From Tateyamaria sp. ANG-S1 (lineage in GTDB: Bacteria; Pseudomonadota; Alphaproteobacteria; Rhodobacterales; Rhodobacteraceae): a DNA stretch of 64,000 bases. The position numbers were made by a program, and so were the translations under genes. Where the stretch lies: positions 62,001-126,000 of the forward strand of contig NZ_JWLL01000003.1 of the NCBI RefSeq assembly GCF_000814025.1. The letters run 5' to 3'. Below the pieces are notes generated by a model. That model was not told where the DNA came from. It saw only the letters and a program-made list of their open reading frames with translations, and ran no database searches. Within the stretch, counting starts at the first letter, position 1. Each line of letters starts with the position of its first letter. Below are positions 55,071 to 64,000 of this stretch, one piece after another.

Positions 55071-55411
55071 GGCCGCCATCCCGCATGGCGCACCCAACGC
55101 ACCCGGTTGGAGGCGTCGTTCAAAACCGCATCTGCGCGTGCAACAACGGCCGCAGGCACCGGCCCCGCCGCGCGCCCACCCGCAGTAACCAGCCAGCCCT
55201 CCGCGGCACGCTCCAGTCGCACGACCGGGGAAAAGCCACGCAAATTCTGCAATGCGCGCCACAGATCCTGACGGATCTGATGGGCCAGTCGAATAGCCTT
55301 CCCGCAGGGCAAAACAGTGCAGACCGCAAAATCAAACCGCGGCGGCAGATGCCGACACAGGGTGAACCCTGTGTTGTCGCGCAGGATATGCCAGTGGCGA
55401 TGCGACATCAC
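55067..55411 (-). CDS. Hypothetical protein directly behind pccB
   Basis: The 114-residue basic protein ([21 protein letters not shown] at the start, quoted in part) has several His, Arg and Trp and no signal or known fold. The start codon overlaps the pccB stop by 4 bp (ATGA), which strongly implies coupled synthesis with the carboxylase beta subunit. Nothing in the sequence gives a function; a maturation or stability factor is a guess. Confidence 0.65.
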   Translation of the reverse strand: MMSHRHWHILRDNTGFTLCRHLPPRFDFAVCTVLPCGKAIRLAHQIRQDLWRALQNLRGFSPVVRLERAAEGWLVTAGGRAAGPVPAAVVARADAVLNDASNRVRWVRHAGWRP

Positions 55412-56940
55412 AGCGGGATGTTATCGTGCTTTTTCCACGGCATAGGAGTCTTCTTGTTGCGCAGTGACGCAAAGGCACGGCTGACCCGTTTGCGGGTCGA
55501 ACGGGGTTGGATCACCTCGTCGATGAACCCGCGCTCGGCCGCCACAAACGGGTTGGCAAAGCGGTCCTCGTAGTCCTTCGTGTGCTGCGCCGTCTTTTCG
55601 GCATCACCCAGATCGGCGCGGTGGATGATCTCGGTCGCACCCTTGGCACCCATCACCGCAATCTCGGACGTGGGCCAGGCATAGTTGAAATCAGCCGCCA
55701 GATGCTTGGATGCCATCACAACGTAAGCGCCGCCATAGGCTTTGCGGGTAATCACGGTGACCTTGGGCACCGTTGCCTCGCCATAGGCGTACAGCAGCTT
55801 CGCGCCATGTTTGATCACGCCGCCATATTCCTGCGTGGTGCCAGGCAGGAAGCCGGGCACATCAACGACGGTCAGGATCGGAATGTCGAAGCAGTCGCAG
55901 AAACGGACAAAGCGTGCCGCCTTGCGCGCGCTATCGATGTCCAGAACACCCGCCAGCACCATGGGTTGGTTCGCGACGACACCCACGGTGCGCCCTTCCA
56001 GCCGGATGAACCCGGTGATGATGTTCTTGGCGAACTCTTCCTGCAGCTCGTAAAAATCGCCCTCATCGGCGAGCTTCACGATCAACTCTTTCATGTCATA
56101 GGGCACGTTCGGGTTGTCGGGCACCAGCGTATCAAGGCTGGTCTCGATCCGGTCGGGCTCGTCAAAGAACGGGCGAACGGGTGGCTTTTCGCGGTTGTTG
56201 AGGGGCAGGAAGTCCACAAGGCGGCGCACCTCGGCCAGCGCCTCGACATCGTTGTCAAAGGCCGCATCGGCCACCGACGACTTCTTGGTGTGGGTGGACG
56301 CGCCGCCCAACTCCTCAGCCGTCACCTGTTCGTTGGTCACGGTCTTCACAACATCCGGGCCCGTCACGAACATGTACGAGCTGTCTTTGACCATGAAGAT
56401 GAAGTCGGTCATGGCGGGCGAATACACCGCACCACCGGCACACGGCCCCATGATGACAGATATCTGCGGCACCACGCCCGACGCCATGATGTTGCGCTGG
56501 AATACCTCGCCATAACCGGCAAGGCTGTCGACGCCCTCCTGAATACGCGCACCACCGGAATCGTTGATGCCGATCACCGGCGCACCGTTCTCGACCGCCT
56601 TGTCCATGATCTTGCAGATCTTGGCGGCATGCGTGGCCGACACGGACCCGCCCAGCACGGTGAAGTCCTGAGAGAACACATAGACCTGCCGCCCGTTGAT
56701 CGTGCCCCAGCCGGTCACGACACCGTCGCCGGCGGGTTTCTGTTTCTCCATCCCGAAGTCGGTGCAGCGGTGTGTGACGAACATGTCGAACTCTTCGAAC
56801 GACCCTTCGTCCAGAAGCAGGTCAATACGCTCGCGTGCGGTCAGCTTGCCGCGCCCGTGCTGCGCGTCGATCCGCTTTTGCCCGCCGCCCAGACGCGCAT
56901 CCGCGCGCCGCGATTCCAATTCGGTCAGAATATCTTTCAT
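55408..56940 (-). CDS. pccB: Propionyl-CoA carboxylase beta subunit
   Basis: The 510-residue carboxyltransferase has both crotonase-like halves. [19 protein letters not shown] and [29 protein letters not shown] (in part) are in the N half. [11 protein letters not shown] and [21 protein letters not shown] (in part) give the oxyanion glycines. [24 protein letters not shown] is in the C half. It transfers CO2 from biotin on PccA to propionyl-CoA. Its promoter region carries TGCAAA boxes for PccR, and three small unknown genes follow in coupled order. Confidence 0.96.
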   Translation of the reverse strand: MKDILTELESRRADARLGGGQKRIDAQHGRGKLTARERIDLLLDEGSFEEFDMFVTHRCTDFGMEKQKPAGDGVVTGWGTINGRQVYVFSQDFTVLGGSVSATHAAKICKIMDKAVENGAPVIGINDSGGARIQEGVDSLAGYGEVFQRNIMASGVVPQISVIMGPCAGGAVYSPAMTDFIFMVKDSSYMFVTGPDVVKTVTNEQVTAEELGGASTHTKKSSVADAAFDNDVEALAEVRRLVDFLPLNNREKPPVRPFFDEPDRIETSLDTLVPDNPNVPYDMKELIVKLADEGDFYELQEEFAKNIITGFIRLEGRTVGVVANQPMVLAGVLDIDSARKAARFVRFCDCFDIPILTVVDVPGFLPGTTQEYGGVIKHGAKLLYAYGEATVPKVTVITRKAYGGAYVVMASKHLAADFNYAWPTSEIAVMGAKGATEIIHRADLGDAEKTAQHTKDYEDRFANPFVAAERGFIDEVIQPRSTRKRVSRAFASLRNKKTPMPWKKHDNIPL

Positions 56941-56976
56941 GCTGTCCCCGCTGGTGGTTTGACTGGCTTATACAAG

Positions 56977-57059
56977 TGCAAATAGGCCAAGATGAAGGGT
57001 CAATCCGAATATTTGCAAACCCTATTCAGCATTCATGATGCAAATTGCAAACCCGCAAA
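56977..57059. promoter_or_regulatory. PccR-type operator cluster between pccB and the MFS gene
   Basis: A perfect TTTGCAAA lies at 57012-57019. Further TGCAAA boxes are at 56977-56982, 57039-57044 and 57046-57051, and GCAAA at 57055-57059. PccR of Rhodobacter sphaeroides is reported to recognise paired TTTGCAAA boxes near pcc genes. The position between divergent starts (56940 and 57121) would allow control of both genes. The exact pairing here is inferred. Confidence 0.75.
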
Positions 57060-57120
57060 GCACACCTATTGGTGCGCCACTGCACTGGACAGTGTAGTAG
57101 ACCAAGCATACCTCTGCGCC

Positions 57121-58338
57121 ATGCAAGCGCCGCCCAAGGTCCGCTTTCTGGACCGCACGACCCCGCCACATATCATCACACTGATCCTCCTGGCCGGAGT
57201 GTCGGCCATGGTGATGAACATGTTCCTGCCCAGCTTGCCGAACATGACCGAGTATTTCGATACCGAATACCGGCTGATGCAGCTGTCGGTGGCACTGTAC
57301 CTGGCCGTCTCGGCCATCATGCAAACCATCATCGGCCCGATCTCCGACAATCTCGGGCGGCGCAAGGTGCTGATGTGGGGGATTGGCCTTTTCATGCTGG
57401 CCACACTCGGCTGCATCTACGCACCCAACGCCGAAGTCTTTCTGTTCTTCCGCATGTGTCAGGCGGTGATCGCCGTCGCCATGGTGCTGAGCCGCGCCAT
57501 CATTCGCGACCTCTACGATCAGGATCACTCGGCCTCCATGATCGGCTACGTGACAATGGGCATGGCGGTCGTCCCAATGATCTCGCCCTTCTTCGGCGGC
57601 TTGCTGGACGAAGGGCTCGGATGGAAGTCCGTCTTCTGGTTCTTCTTCATCACCGGCGCCCTGCTCCTGTGGCTTGTCCACAAGGATGTCGGCGAAACAG
57701 CCCAGCCATCGTCCAAGTCCCTGATCGGCCAGTTCAAGGAATACCCCGAATTGCTCCGCTCACCCCGCTTTTGGGGCTACTCGCTGGCGGCAGCCTTCTG
57801 TTCCGGCTCATTCTTCGCCTATCTCGGCGGCGCGCCCTTCGTGGGCACCGAAGTGTTCGGCATGACGCCCGCCGTCCTCGGCTTCTTTTTTGGCGCCCCA
57901 GCCGTCGGCTACTTCATCGGCAACGGCCTGAGCGGGCGGTTCGCAACCCGCTTCGGGGTCAACCGGCTGGTGCTCTGGGGCTCCATCGCGAATGCTTTCG
58001 GCACCTTCATCTCCCTCGCCATCTTCGTTGTCGGCATGGGCACGCCCCTGTCCTTCTTCGGCATGATGACCTTTGTGGGCCTCGGCAACGGCCTCGTGAT
58101 ACCCAACGCCACCGCAGGGATGCTGTCGGTGCGCCCGCATCTGGCGGGCACAGCCTCCGGCCTCGGCGGCGCGATCATGATCGGCGGTGGAGCAGCCCTT
58201 TCGGCGCTCGCAGGTTTCCTGCTGACCCCAGAAACCGGGGCCTACCCGCTTCTCTATATCATGTGCATCACAGGCATCTGCGCGTTGCTGGCCATCGGCG
58301 CGGTCTACCGGCGCGAACGCAGGCTCGCAGTCGCGTAA
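57121..58338 (+). CDS. MFS transporter, Bcr/CflA type
   Basis: The 405-residue protein has about twelve TM segments and motif A in GPISDNLGRRKVLMWG between TM2 and TM3. ILLAGVSAMVMNMFLPSLPNM and RAIIRDLYDQDHSASMIGYV (in part) fit the Bcr/CflA drug-exporter branch. Its substrate is unknown. ATG 57121 is chosen because an upstream reading would cross the operator boxes. It lies between pccB and pccR, with TGCAAA boxes before it and before pccR, so a link to short-chain acids or their CoA-derived stress is possible. Confidence 0.85.
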   Translation: MQAPPKVRFLDRTTPPHIITLILLAGVSAMVMNMFLPSLPNMTEYFDTEYRLMQLSVALYLAVSAIMQTIIGPISDNLGRRKVLMWGIGLFMLATLGCIYAPNAEVFLFFRMCQAVIAVAMVLSRAIIRDLYDQDHSASMIGYVTMGMAVVPMISPFFGGLLDEGLGWKSVFWFFFITGALLLWLVHKDVGETAQPSSKSLIGQFKEYPELLRSPRFWGYSLAAAFCSGSFFAYLGGAPFVGTEVFGMTPAVLGFFFGAPAVGYFIGNGLSGRFATRFGVNRLVLWGSIANAFGTFISLAIFVVGMGTPLSFFGMMTFVGLGNGLVIPNATAGMLSVRPHLAGTASGLGGAIMIGGGAALSALAGFLLTPETGAYPLLYIMCITGICALLAIGAVYRRERRLAVA

Positions 58339-58354
58339 CGCTTGCGCTCACAGC

Positions 58355-58392
58355 TTTGCAAACCTAGTGTCGCCGCACTGCAAACCTGCAAA
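58355..58392. promoter_or_regulatory. PccR-type operator cluster before pccR
   Basis: TTTGCAAA lies at 58355-58362, with TGCAAA at 58379-58384 and 58387-58392, ending 12 bp before the pccR start codon. The pattern of one perfect box followed by a close pair mirrors the pccB/MFS gap, suggesting autoregulation. Confidence 0.7.
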
Positions 58393-58404
58393 GACAACAC
58401 CGCC

Positions 58405-59805
58405 ATGGCCACCCCAAAACTCTATGCCGGAGCCAAGCTGCGCGAGGTGCGCACCCGCGTCGGCCTGACCCAGAAAGACTTCGCCGCCAAGCTCGGTGTT
58501 TCCCTGCCCTATCTAAACCAAATGGAAAATAATAACCGTCCGGTCAGCACGACGGTGGTGTTGTCACTGGCGCAGGAATTCGGGCTGGACGTGACCGAAC
58601 TCAGCTCCGGCGACGGCGAACGGATCGTCTCCGACATGCGCGAGGCCCTGTCCGACCCGGTCTTTTCCAGCGACATGCCCCCGATGGCAGACCTGCGGCT
58701 CGCCGCCTCGAACGCCCCGGCCCTCGCACACGCCTTTCTCGAACTGCACCGCGCCTACCGACAGACCCACGAACGGCTCGCCTCTCTGGACGAAGCGTTG
58801 GGGCGCGAGGACGCCCGCGCACGCCCCAGCCCTTGGGAGGAAGTGCGCGATTTCTTCCACTACTGCGACAACTACATTGACGCCGTGGACCGCGCCGCCG
58901 AACACTTTGCAAATGCCGAAGGACACCACCGCAACATCCGTGTCGCCGCTGTGTCCTCCCTCGCCAATGGTGGTGTCGAGGTCAGTTTCGAAGACACCGA
59001 CACGCTGCGCCGCTACGACCCCGAGACCCAAACCCTCGTCTTGTCCCATCGCGCCAGCCAGGAAAGCCAGACCTTCCAACTGCTGCTACAGGTGGCCCTG
59101 CTGCGACAGAACAAACTGCTCGAAGCGACCCTCGACTTCGCCCGCTTTCAGACGGAAGAGGCGCGCGCGATCGCCAAGATCGGCCTCGCCAACTATTTCG
59201 CTGGGGCCGCGCTCATGCCCTACGGCCAGTTCCTGCAAGCAGCGCAGGACACCCGCCACGACCTCGAACAACTCGCCACCCGCTTCGGCGCGTCCATCGA
59301 ACAGGTCTGCCACCGGCTCTCCACGCTCCAACGACCGGGGGCCAAGGGCATCCCGTTCTTCTTCGTCCGGGTCGATCAGGCAGGCACGATCACCAAACGC
59401 CACTCCGCCACACGCCTGCAATTCGCCCGCTTCGGCGGGGCCTGCCCGCTCTGGAATGTGCACCGTGCGTTCGAACAACCGGGCCAGTTCCTGCGCCAGC
59501 TTGCCGAAACGCCCGACGGCGTGCGCTATGTCAGCCTTGCCCGCGATGTGACCAAATCCGGCGGCCGCTTCGGCGCGCCCGTCCGGCGCTATGCGATTGC
59601 TCTGGGGTGCGAGGTGACCCATGCAGGCCAGCTCGTCTATGCCGACGGCCTCGACATCACGCGGGCGGAGGCGTTTGAGCCCATAGGCATCTCCTGCCGG
59701 ATCTGCGAGCGCAAGATGTGCCATCAGCGCTCCGTCCCGCCGCTGGAACGCAAGCTGTCGGTCGATCCCGACACACGGGATGTGCTGCCCTATGCGGTGA
59801 ACTAG
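58405..59805 (+). CDS. pccR: Short-chain acyl-CoA-responsive regulator PccR (ScfR family)
   Basis: The 466-residue protein has an XRE-type helix-turn-helix (TQKDFAAKLGVSLPYLNQMENNNRPVS, about 22-49, in part). A large central ImmA/IrrE-like region (FQLLLQVALLRQNKLLEATL to YFAGAALMPYGQFLQAA) lacks a clear HExxH, so it is probably not a protease. The C-terminal DUF2083 part has Cys in ISCRICERKMCHQ. ScfR members sense acyl-CoA and control pcc genes. ATG 58405 is used because the upstream reading passes through the operator. pccB is separated from it by the MFS gene. Confidence 0.9.
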   Translation: MATPKLYAGAKLREVRTRVGLTQKDFAAKLGVSLPYLNQMENNNRPVSTTVVLSLAQEFGLDVTELSSGDGERIVSDMREALSDPVFSSDMPPMADLRLAASNAPALAHAFLELHRAYRQTHERLASLDEALGREDARARPSPWEEVRDFFHYCDNYIDAVDRAAEHFANAEGHHRNIRVAAVSSLANGGVEVSFEDTDTLRRYDPETQTLVLSHRASQESQTFQLLLQVALLRQNKLLEATLDFARFQTEEARAIAKIGLANYFAGAALMPYGQFLQAAQDTRHDLEQLATRFGASIEQVCHRLSTLQRPGAKGIPFFFVRVDQAGTITKRHSATRLQFARFGGACPLWNVHRAFEQPGQFLRQLAETPDGVRYVSLARDVTKSGGRFGAPVRRYAIALGCEVTHAGQLVYADGLDITRAEAFEPIGISCRICERKMCHQRSVPPLERKLSVDPDTRDVLPYAVN

Positions 59806-59823
59806 GCGGACCAGGATCCGCCT
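59804..59823. terminator. Bidirectional terminator between pccR and the thermonuclease gene
   Basis: AGGCGGA (59804-59810) and TCCGCCT (59817-59823) form a 7-bp stem with a 6-nt loop, overlapping the pccR stop and 13 bp from the opposing stop at 59836. Confidence 0.5.
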
Positions 59824-59835
59824 TACGCTTGCGCC

Positions 59836-60486
59836 TCAGCGCCGCGCGGGACGCCATCCGGCCCGCAGCGCCTCGGCCTCTGAACAAAACCACCGCTCGC
59901 CCCGCGCCTCGTTGATGCCGGTCCGGTCATAGAATTCCTGCCCCGGCACGTGAAAGATCTGCCCGTTACCGGAGATATTGCCCTTGATCCGACAGGCCGG
60001 ATCAGGCGGCAGGCGCCCCTGCCCCCGCGCCTCACGAAACGCCGCAGGCGACTGCACCCGGTAGCCATGCAATCCGCGCCCCGCGACATAGGCCACCTTT
60101 TCATCCAGATCATAGTCCATCCCGTAACGCCGATAGGCAAAGGCCCATCCGGCGCTCACGATCTCAGCCCCCATGTCCGCCTCACCAACGCGGCACTTGG
60201 CGACAGTCCGACCGTGCCGGTCCGTATCCAGTGCCTCGCACCGGGCCGTTTGCCCGCCGAACCGCGCCTCCACCTGCGCGGTCGCCCACATCCCGCAGGC
60301 AAATGGTTGGCCTGCCGCCGTCTCACAGGTCTGATCCAGTTCAGGCGCATCAATGGCGTGCAACCGTACGCGAACGTCGCCCACATCCACCGTGTCCGCA
60401 TCAATCACACGCACAACACCGATGAAATCTGCGAACCCGAAAGAGGGCAACAGGGACAGAACAAGCACCGAACAAAGTCTTAACAT
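59836..60486 (-). CDS. Exported thermonuclease-family protein with C-terminal Cys domain
   Basis: The 216-residue protein has a signal peptide (MLRLCSVLVLSLLPSFGFA) and an SNase (OB-fold) domain (about 20-130): VRVIDADTVDVGDVRVRLHAIDAPELDQ, with the Asp/Arg active-site pattern, and DRHGRTVAKC. A C-terminal segment (about 163-210: CRIKGNISGNGQIFHVPGQEFYD to GERWFCSEAEALRAGW, in part) is a small Cys-containing domain often found after bacterial SNases. It is a secreted or periplasmic nuclease candidate. It converges on pccR. Confidence 0.85.
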   Translation of the reverse strand: MLRLCSVLVLSLLPSFGFADFIGVVRVIDADTVDVGDVRVRLHAIDAPELDQTCETAAGQPFACGMWATAQVEARFGGQTARCEALDTDRHGRTVAKCRVGEADMGAEIVSAGWAFAYRRYGMDYDLDEKVAYVAGRGLHGYRVQSPAAFREARGQGRLPPDPACRIKGNISGNGQIFHVPGQEFYDRTGINEARGERWFCSEAEALRAGWRPARR

Positions 60487-60540
60487 TCCGTTAATATGAC
60501 AACGGACCTGACCGAGTTCAAACGGTGGCGGTGACTATTC

Positions 60541-62187
60541 TTAACGCTGCGCGGTCTCCCACTCAGGATGCACCCACGGCACGTCATTGCTGCGCGGCAG
60601 GCTGCGGCCCAGGATGTGGTCGGCCATCTTCTCGCCCGTCATGATGGACGGCCCGTTGAGGTTGCCATTGGTGATGCGCGGAAAGACGGAACTGTCCACG
60701 ACGCGCAAGGCATCCACCCCGATCACACGCCCCTCCGGGTCGACAACGGACATCGGATCATCGGCCCGCCCCATCCGGCAGGTGCCGCACGGGTGGTACG
60801 CACTCTCGGCATGCTCGCGGATCACCTCATCCAGCTCTTCATCGCTCTGATGGGCCGCACCCGGCTGGATCTCATGCTTGACGAAGGGCGCGAACGCCTC
60901 TTGCGCAAAGATCTCGCGCGTCAGGCGAATGCAGGCCCGGAAGTCCTTCCAATCCTGATCGGTGCTCATGTAGTTGAACCGGATCACAGGATCGTCCACA
61001 GGATCCGCCGACCGCAAGGTCACCGCCCCCCGCGACGGCGACCGCATCGGCCCCACATGCGCCTGAAACCCGTGCCCTTCGGCCGCCGCCTGCCCGTCAT
61101 AGCGCACCGCCATCGGCAGGAAGTGATACTGAATATCAGGATAGGGAACCCCAACCCGACTACGAATGAAAGCCGCACTTTCAAATTGGTTTGACGCGCC
61201 CAAGCCAGTGCCCGTGAACAGCCACTGCGCCCCGATCATCGCCTTCGAGGCCAGGTTCCAATGCTTATACAACGTGATCGGCTGGCTGGAGGCATACTGG
61301 ATATACATCTCCAGATGGTCCTGCAGGTTCGCCCCCACACCGGGGCGGTCAGCCACCACATCAACCCCATGCTCCGCCAGATGCGCCCCTGGCCCGATCC
61401 CCGACAACATAAGGATCTTCGGCGAGTTGATGGACGAGGCTGCAAGGATCACCTCCACCCGCGCCTTCACCACCTGCCCACCGGCCAGAACCACGCCAGT
61501 CGCGCGCCCGTCCGCCATCTCGATCCGCTCCACCAGCCCGCGCACCAGGTCGCAATTGGGTCGCTTCAGCGCAGGCCTCAGATAAGCATTCGCCGCTGAC
61601 CAGCGCCGCCCGTTATGCACGGTCTGCTCCATGGGGCCAAAGCCTTCCTGCTTCTGCCCGTTATAGTCGTCCGTGACCTCATAGCCCGCCTGCTGCCCCG
61701 CATCGACAAAGGCCTGGAACAGTGGGTTCCGGCGCGGCCCGCGCGTGACATGCAACGGCCCATCCTTGCCACGCCAAGCCGGATCGCCGCCATGGCCATT
61801 GCCATCCCATGCCTCCATCCGCTTGAAGTACGGCAGCACGTCGGCATAGGCCCAGCCATCGGCGCCACTCTCGGCCCAATGGTCATAGTCCAGCGCGTGC
61901 CCTCGGACATAGACCATCCCGTTGATCGACGATGACCCCCCCACGACCTTGCCGCGCGGACAGACCAGCCGACGCCCACCCAAATGCGGCTCCGGCTCGG
62001 ACATGAAACCCCAATCATAGCGTTTCATGTTCATCGGGTACGACAAGGCCGCAGGCATCTGAATGAACGGCCCCGCATCGGTGCCACCATGCTCGATCAC
62101 CAGCACCGACTTGCCCGCCTCGGCCAAACGATAGGCCACGGCGCACCCCGCCGACCCGGCCCCCACAATCACGTAATCCGCTTCCAT
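60541..62187 (-). CDS. betA: Choline dehydrogenase
   Basis: The 548-residue GMC oxidoreductase has the FAD Rossmann motif [18 protein letters not shown] at the N-terminus, the GMC signature [28 protein letters not shown] (in part), GILLS-type second signature [19 protein letters not shown], and the catalytic His in HPCGTCRMG. It oxidises choline to betaine aldehyde at the membrane, the first step to glycine betaine. It lies about 250 bp downstream of betB, with a hairpin between them near betB. Confidence 0.94.
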   Translation of the reverse strand: MEADYVIVGAGSAGCAVAYRLAEAGKSVLVIEHGGTDAGPFIQMPAALSYPMNMKRYDWGFMSEPEPHLGGRRLVCPRGKVVGGSSSINGMVYVRGHALDYDHWAESGADGWAYADVLPYFKRMEAWDGNGHGGDPAWRGKDGPLHVTRGPRRNPLFQAFVDAGQQAGYEVTDDYNGQKQEGFGPMEQTVHNGRRWSAANAYLRPALKRPNCDLVRGLVERIEMADGRATGVVLAGGQVVKARVEVILAASSINSPKILMLSGIGPGAHLAEHGVDVVADRPGVGANLQDHLEMYIQYASSQPITLYKHWNLASKAMIGAQWLFTGTGLGASNQFESAAFIRSRVGVPYPDIQYHFLPMAVRYDGQAAAEGHGFQAHVGPMRSPSRGAVTLRSADPVDDPVIRFNYMSTDQDWKDFRACIRLTREIFAQEAFAPFVKHEIQPGAAHQSDEELDEVIREHAESAYHPCGTCRMGRADDPMSVVDPEGRVIGVDALRVVDSSVFPRITNGNLNGPSIMTGEKMADHILGRSLPRSNDVPWVHPEWETAQR

Positions 62188-62377
62188 CTCTCACCTTCCG
62201 TGATTCTCCGAAGGGTCAAGGATGCGCAGCACCGCGCGCAGGCGCGGCTCGTCCTTGAGGCTTCGGGGAATCGCATCTCATCCTTGAAAGGGTGTCTTGA
62301 GGCGGACAAAGCGCCCTCAAGCACCTCTCAGCACACATCCTTCACATCGCAACTCGCGCAACATCCGCCCCCTGCCC

Positions 62378-62428
62378 GCCCTTTTTCGGAGTGCGGGGTG
62401 GGTGGGCGGGCGCGCTCCGAAAAAGGGC
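62378..62428 (-). terminator. betB terminator-like inverted repeat
   Basis: GCCCTTTTTCGGAG (62378-62391) and CTCCGAAAAAGGGC (62415-62428) are perfect 14-bp arms around a 23-nt G-rich loop. It lies 12 bp past the betB stop on the minus strand. The T run lies inside the stem, so it may serve as a terminator, a processing site or both. The rest of 62188-62439 shows no gene. Confidence 0.5.
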
Positions 62429-62439
62429 GTCCCGACCCA

Positions 62440-63891
62440 TCAAAACGGCGCCTCCACATCGCCCATGCGCACATAGACCGACTTCACCTGGCTGTAGTGC
62501 TCAATGGCCGCCTTCGAATTCTCGCGCCCCACGCCCGAGGCCTTGACCCCGCCAAAGGGCGCCTCGACCGGCGCGTCATTGTAGCTGTTGATGAAACAGG
62601 TTCCCGCCTCGAACCCGGCAGCAACACGGTGCGCACGGGTCAGATCGCGTGTGAACACCCCGGCAGCCAACCCGAACTCCGTGTCATTGGCGCGCGCCAT
62701 GACGTCGGCCTCATCCTCGAAATCCAAAACCGCCATGACAGGACCGAAAATCTCTTCCCGCGCGATGGTCATGTCGTCCGTCACGTCGGCGAAAACGGTC
62801 GGCTCCAAAAAGAACCCGTCCCGCTCCACCCGCTTGCCACCAGTCACCAGCCGCGCGCCCTCGTCCTGCCCCTTGGCGATGTAGCCCTGCACAATCTCCG
62901 TCTGCCGCGCGCTGACCATGGGGCCAAAGCTCGTCTCGGGATCCTGCGGATCACCGATCACCGCTTTGCCCAGCCGCTCGGTCAGACGCGCCAGAAACGC
63001 CTCCTTGATGCCCGACTGCACAAACACCCGCGTCCCGTTGGAACAGACCTGGCCGGAGGAGTAGAAGTTGCCCATGATTGCGCCCGACACCGCATTCTCA
63101 AGATCGGCATCGTCAAAGATGATGAGCGGCGACTTGCCCCCAAGCTCCATGGTCACATGCTTCATCTCGGCCGCAGCGGCGGCATAGACCTTGCGCCCCG
63201 TGGGCACCGAGCCAGTCAGCGACACCTTGTCAACGCGGGGCTCGGACACCAAAGCCGCCCCCACATCGCCCAAGCCCTGCACGACGTTGTAAACACCCGC
63301 GGGCGCGCCCGCCTCGTGCAGAATCTCCGCCACTTTCAAGGCACAAAGCGGCGTCGTCTCGGACGGCTTGAACACCATCGTGTTGCCGCAGGCGAGCGCA
63401 GGTGCCCCCTTCCAGCAGGCAATCTGCGTGGGATAGTTCCACGCCCCGATCCCCACGCACACGCCCAAAGGTTCGCGGCGGGTGTAAACCCAGTCCTCAC
63501 CCAGCGGGATATGCTCGCCCGTCAGGCTTGCGGCCAGACCACCGAAATACTCCAGCGCATCGGCCCCGCTTGTGGCGTCAGCCACGCTCGTCTCCTGATA
63601 GGGCTTGCCGGTGTCATAGGTCTCCAGCACCGACAGCTCGTGATTGCGCGCGCGCAGGATGTCGGCGGCACGGCGCAAGATGCGGCCCCGCTCCGTCCCG
63701 GTCATCGCGGCCCACTCGGCCTGTGCCGCGCGCGCGGATGTCAGCGCCTGATCAATGATCGCGGGCGTCGCGGAATGGACGCGGCCAATGACTTCTCCCG
63801 TCGCCGGATAAATCACGTCAATGGGCGTGCCCGCGGTGTCTTCCACATAAGCGCCACCAATGAAGTGGCTCGCTGTCGGTTGGGTCTGCAT
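62440..63891 (-). CDS. betB: Betaine aldehyde dehydrogenase
   Basis: The 483-residue NAD(P)-dependent aldehyde dehydrogenase has the catalytic Glu in [12 protein letters not shown] and the catalytic Cys in [29 protein letters not shown] is also present. It oxidises betaine aldehyde to glycine betaine, an osmoprotectant and carbon source. GAGGAATTGA precedes the ATG. The order betB then betA on the minus strand suggests further bet genes beyond the window's right edge. Confidence 0.94.
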   Translation of the reverse strand: MQTQPTASHFIGGAYVEDTAGTPIDVIYPATGEVIGRVHSATPAIIDQALTSARAAQAEWAAMTGTERGRILRRAADILRARNHELSVLETYDTGKPYQETSVADATSGADALEYFGGLAASLTGEHIPLGEDWVYTRREPLGVCVGIGAWNYPTQIACWKGAPALACGNTMVFKPSETTPLCALKVAEILHEAGAPAGVYNVVQGLGDVGAALVSEPRVDKVSLTGSVPTGRKVYAAAAAEMKHVTMELGGKSPLIIFDDADLENAVSGAIMGNFYSSGQVCSNGTRVFVQSGIKEAFLARLTERLGKAVIGDPQDPETSFGPMVSARQTEIVQGYIAKGQDEGARLVTGGKRVERDGFFLEPTVFADVTDDMTIAREEIFGPVMAVLDFEDEADVMARANDTEFGLAAGVFTRDLTRAHRVAAGFEAGTCFINSYNDAPVEAPFGGVKASGVGRENSKAAIEHYSQVKSVYVRMGDVEAPF

Positions 63892-63914
63892 TCAATTCCT
63901 CATGGTGTTGTACG

Positions 63915-63939
63915 GGGCGACGGGCCACACCCGTCGCCC
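63915..63939 (-). terminator. Terminator of the gene upstream of betB
   Basis: GGGCGACGGG (63915-63924) and CCCGTCGCCC (63930-63939) form a perfect 10-bp stem with a 5-nt loop. It follows the partial minus-strand gene by about 9 bp and precedes betB. Confidence 0.55.
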
Positions 63940-63948
63940 GCGCGATGT

Positions 63949-64000
63949 CTATTCTGCGGGGGCGGCGTGCATGCTGCGCAAATCACCCAGCGTCTCGCGG
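63949..64000 (-). CDS. C-terminus of a gene cut by the window edge
   Basis: A minus-strand frame enters the window and reads RETLGDLRSMHAAPAE before a TAG at 63949-63951. The GC-rich coding-like codon use and the hairpin right after the stop suggest a real gene. In related genomes a bet or choline-transport gene would be expected here; 16 residues are too few to decide. Confidence 0.45.
   Translation of the reverse strand, partial: RETLGDLRSMHAAPAE

Noticed and set aside
55507-56985. 492-codon plus-strand frame opposite pccB
   Set aside because: It is a shadow of pccB, rich in His, Gly and Arg; it would also cover the operator region.

Overview
The window looks like chromosomal DNA of a marine alphaproteobacterium of the Rhodobacteraceae/Roseobacter group. 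This is inferred from the high GC content (except in two short stretches), the gene families (PccR-type regulator, HdaA, LdtR-like MarR protein, DUF6497, DUF1194, DUF4174), the bet genes, and the propionyl-CoA carboxylase/methylmalonyl-CoA mutase pathway. No rRNA, tRNA, CRISPR array, transposase or integrase was recognised.

Left part (1-17.4 kb). An ArsR-SRPBCC fusion regulator lies behind a clear palindrome, followed by a MAPEG protein, a GNAT acetyltransferase, an MFS permease and thrS. A four-gene bufferin-type operon follows (DUF2282 precursor, DUF692 multinuclear iron enzyme, DUF2063 partner, DoxX), which by family is copper-handling peptide biosynthesis. Then come an ArsC/Spx-like protein, a cold-shock protein, three small Roseobacter-type hypotheticals, and a gene-poor repeat-rich stretch (10.1-11.0 kb) that ends at a low-GC SLATT-like membrane protein. 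After thyX there is a two-gene unit made of a lipoprotein with a TbpB-like beta-rich domain and a Slam-like outer-membrane translocon. gloA and two tandem DUF1194 (VWA) genes close this part.

Middle part (17.4-46.2 kb) is mostly housekeeping. It holds an LdtR-like regulator, sdhE, an XRE regulator, an aspartate aminotransferase, a MATE pump, a NicO metal exporter with DUF1007, three alpha/beta hydrolases and parE. Next are a low-GC HEPN/AbiU2-like gene with a repeat-bearing flank, LolD and LolC/E, proS, the AI-2E-type permease with hdaA, ppk1 and ppx, a DjlA-like co-chaperone, an EEP nuclease, an acetyltransferase and a VOC protein.

Right part (46.3-60 kb) is the propionyl-CoA to succinyl-CoA region: methylmalonyl-CoA mutase, pccA, pccB and the regulator pccR, mixed with many small genes of unknown function. 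Three of these form an ATGA-coupled chain directly behind pccB. TGCAAA/TTTGCAAA boxes, matching the operator described for PccR in Rhodobacter sphaeroides, lie in the pccB/MFS divergent gap and in front of pccR. An MFS permease sits between these two box clusters and is a candidate new member of the regulon. The window ends with a thermonuclease, betA and betB (choline to glycine betaine), and the last codons of another minus-strand gene.

The most interesting items are the bufferin operon, the Slam/lipoprotein pair, the PccR box clusters with the unknown genes coupled to pccB, and the two orphan low-GC genes of possible defence type that each lie near a copy of the same 50-bp repeat.
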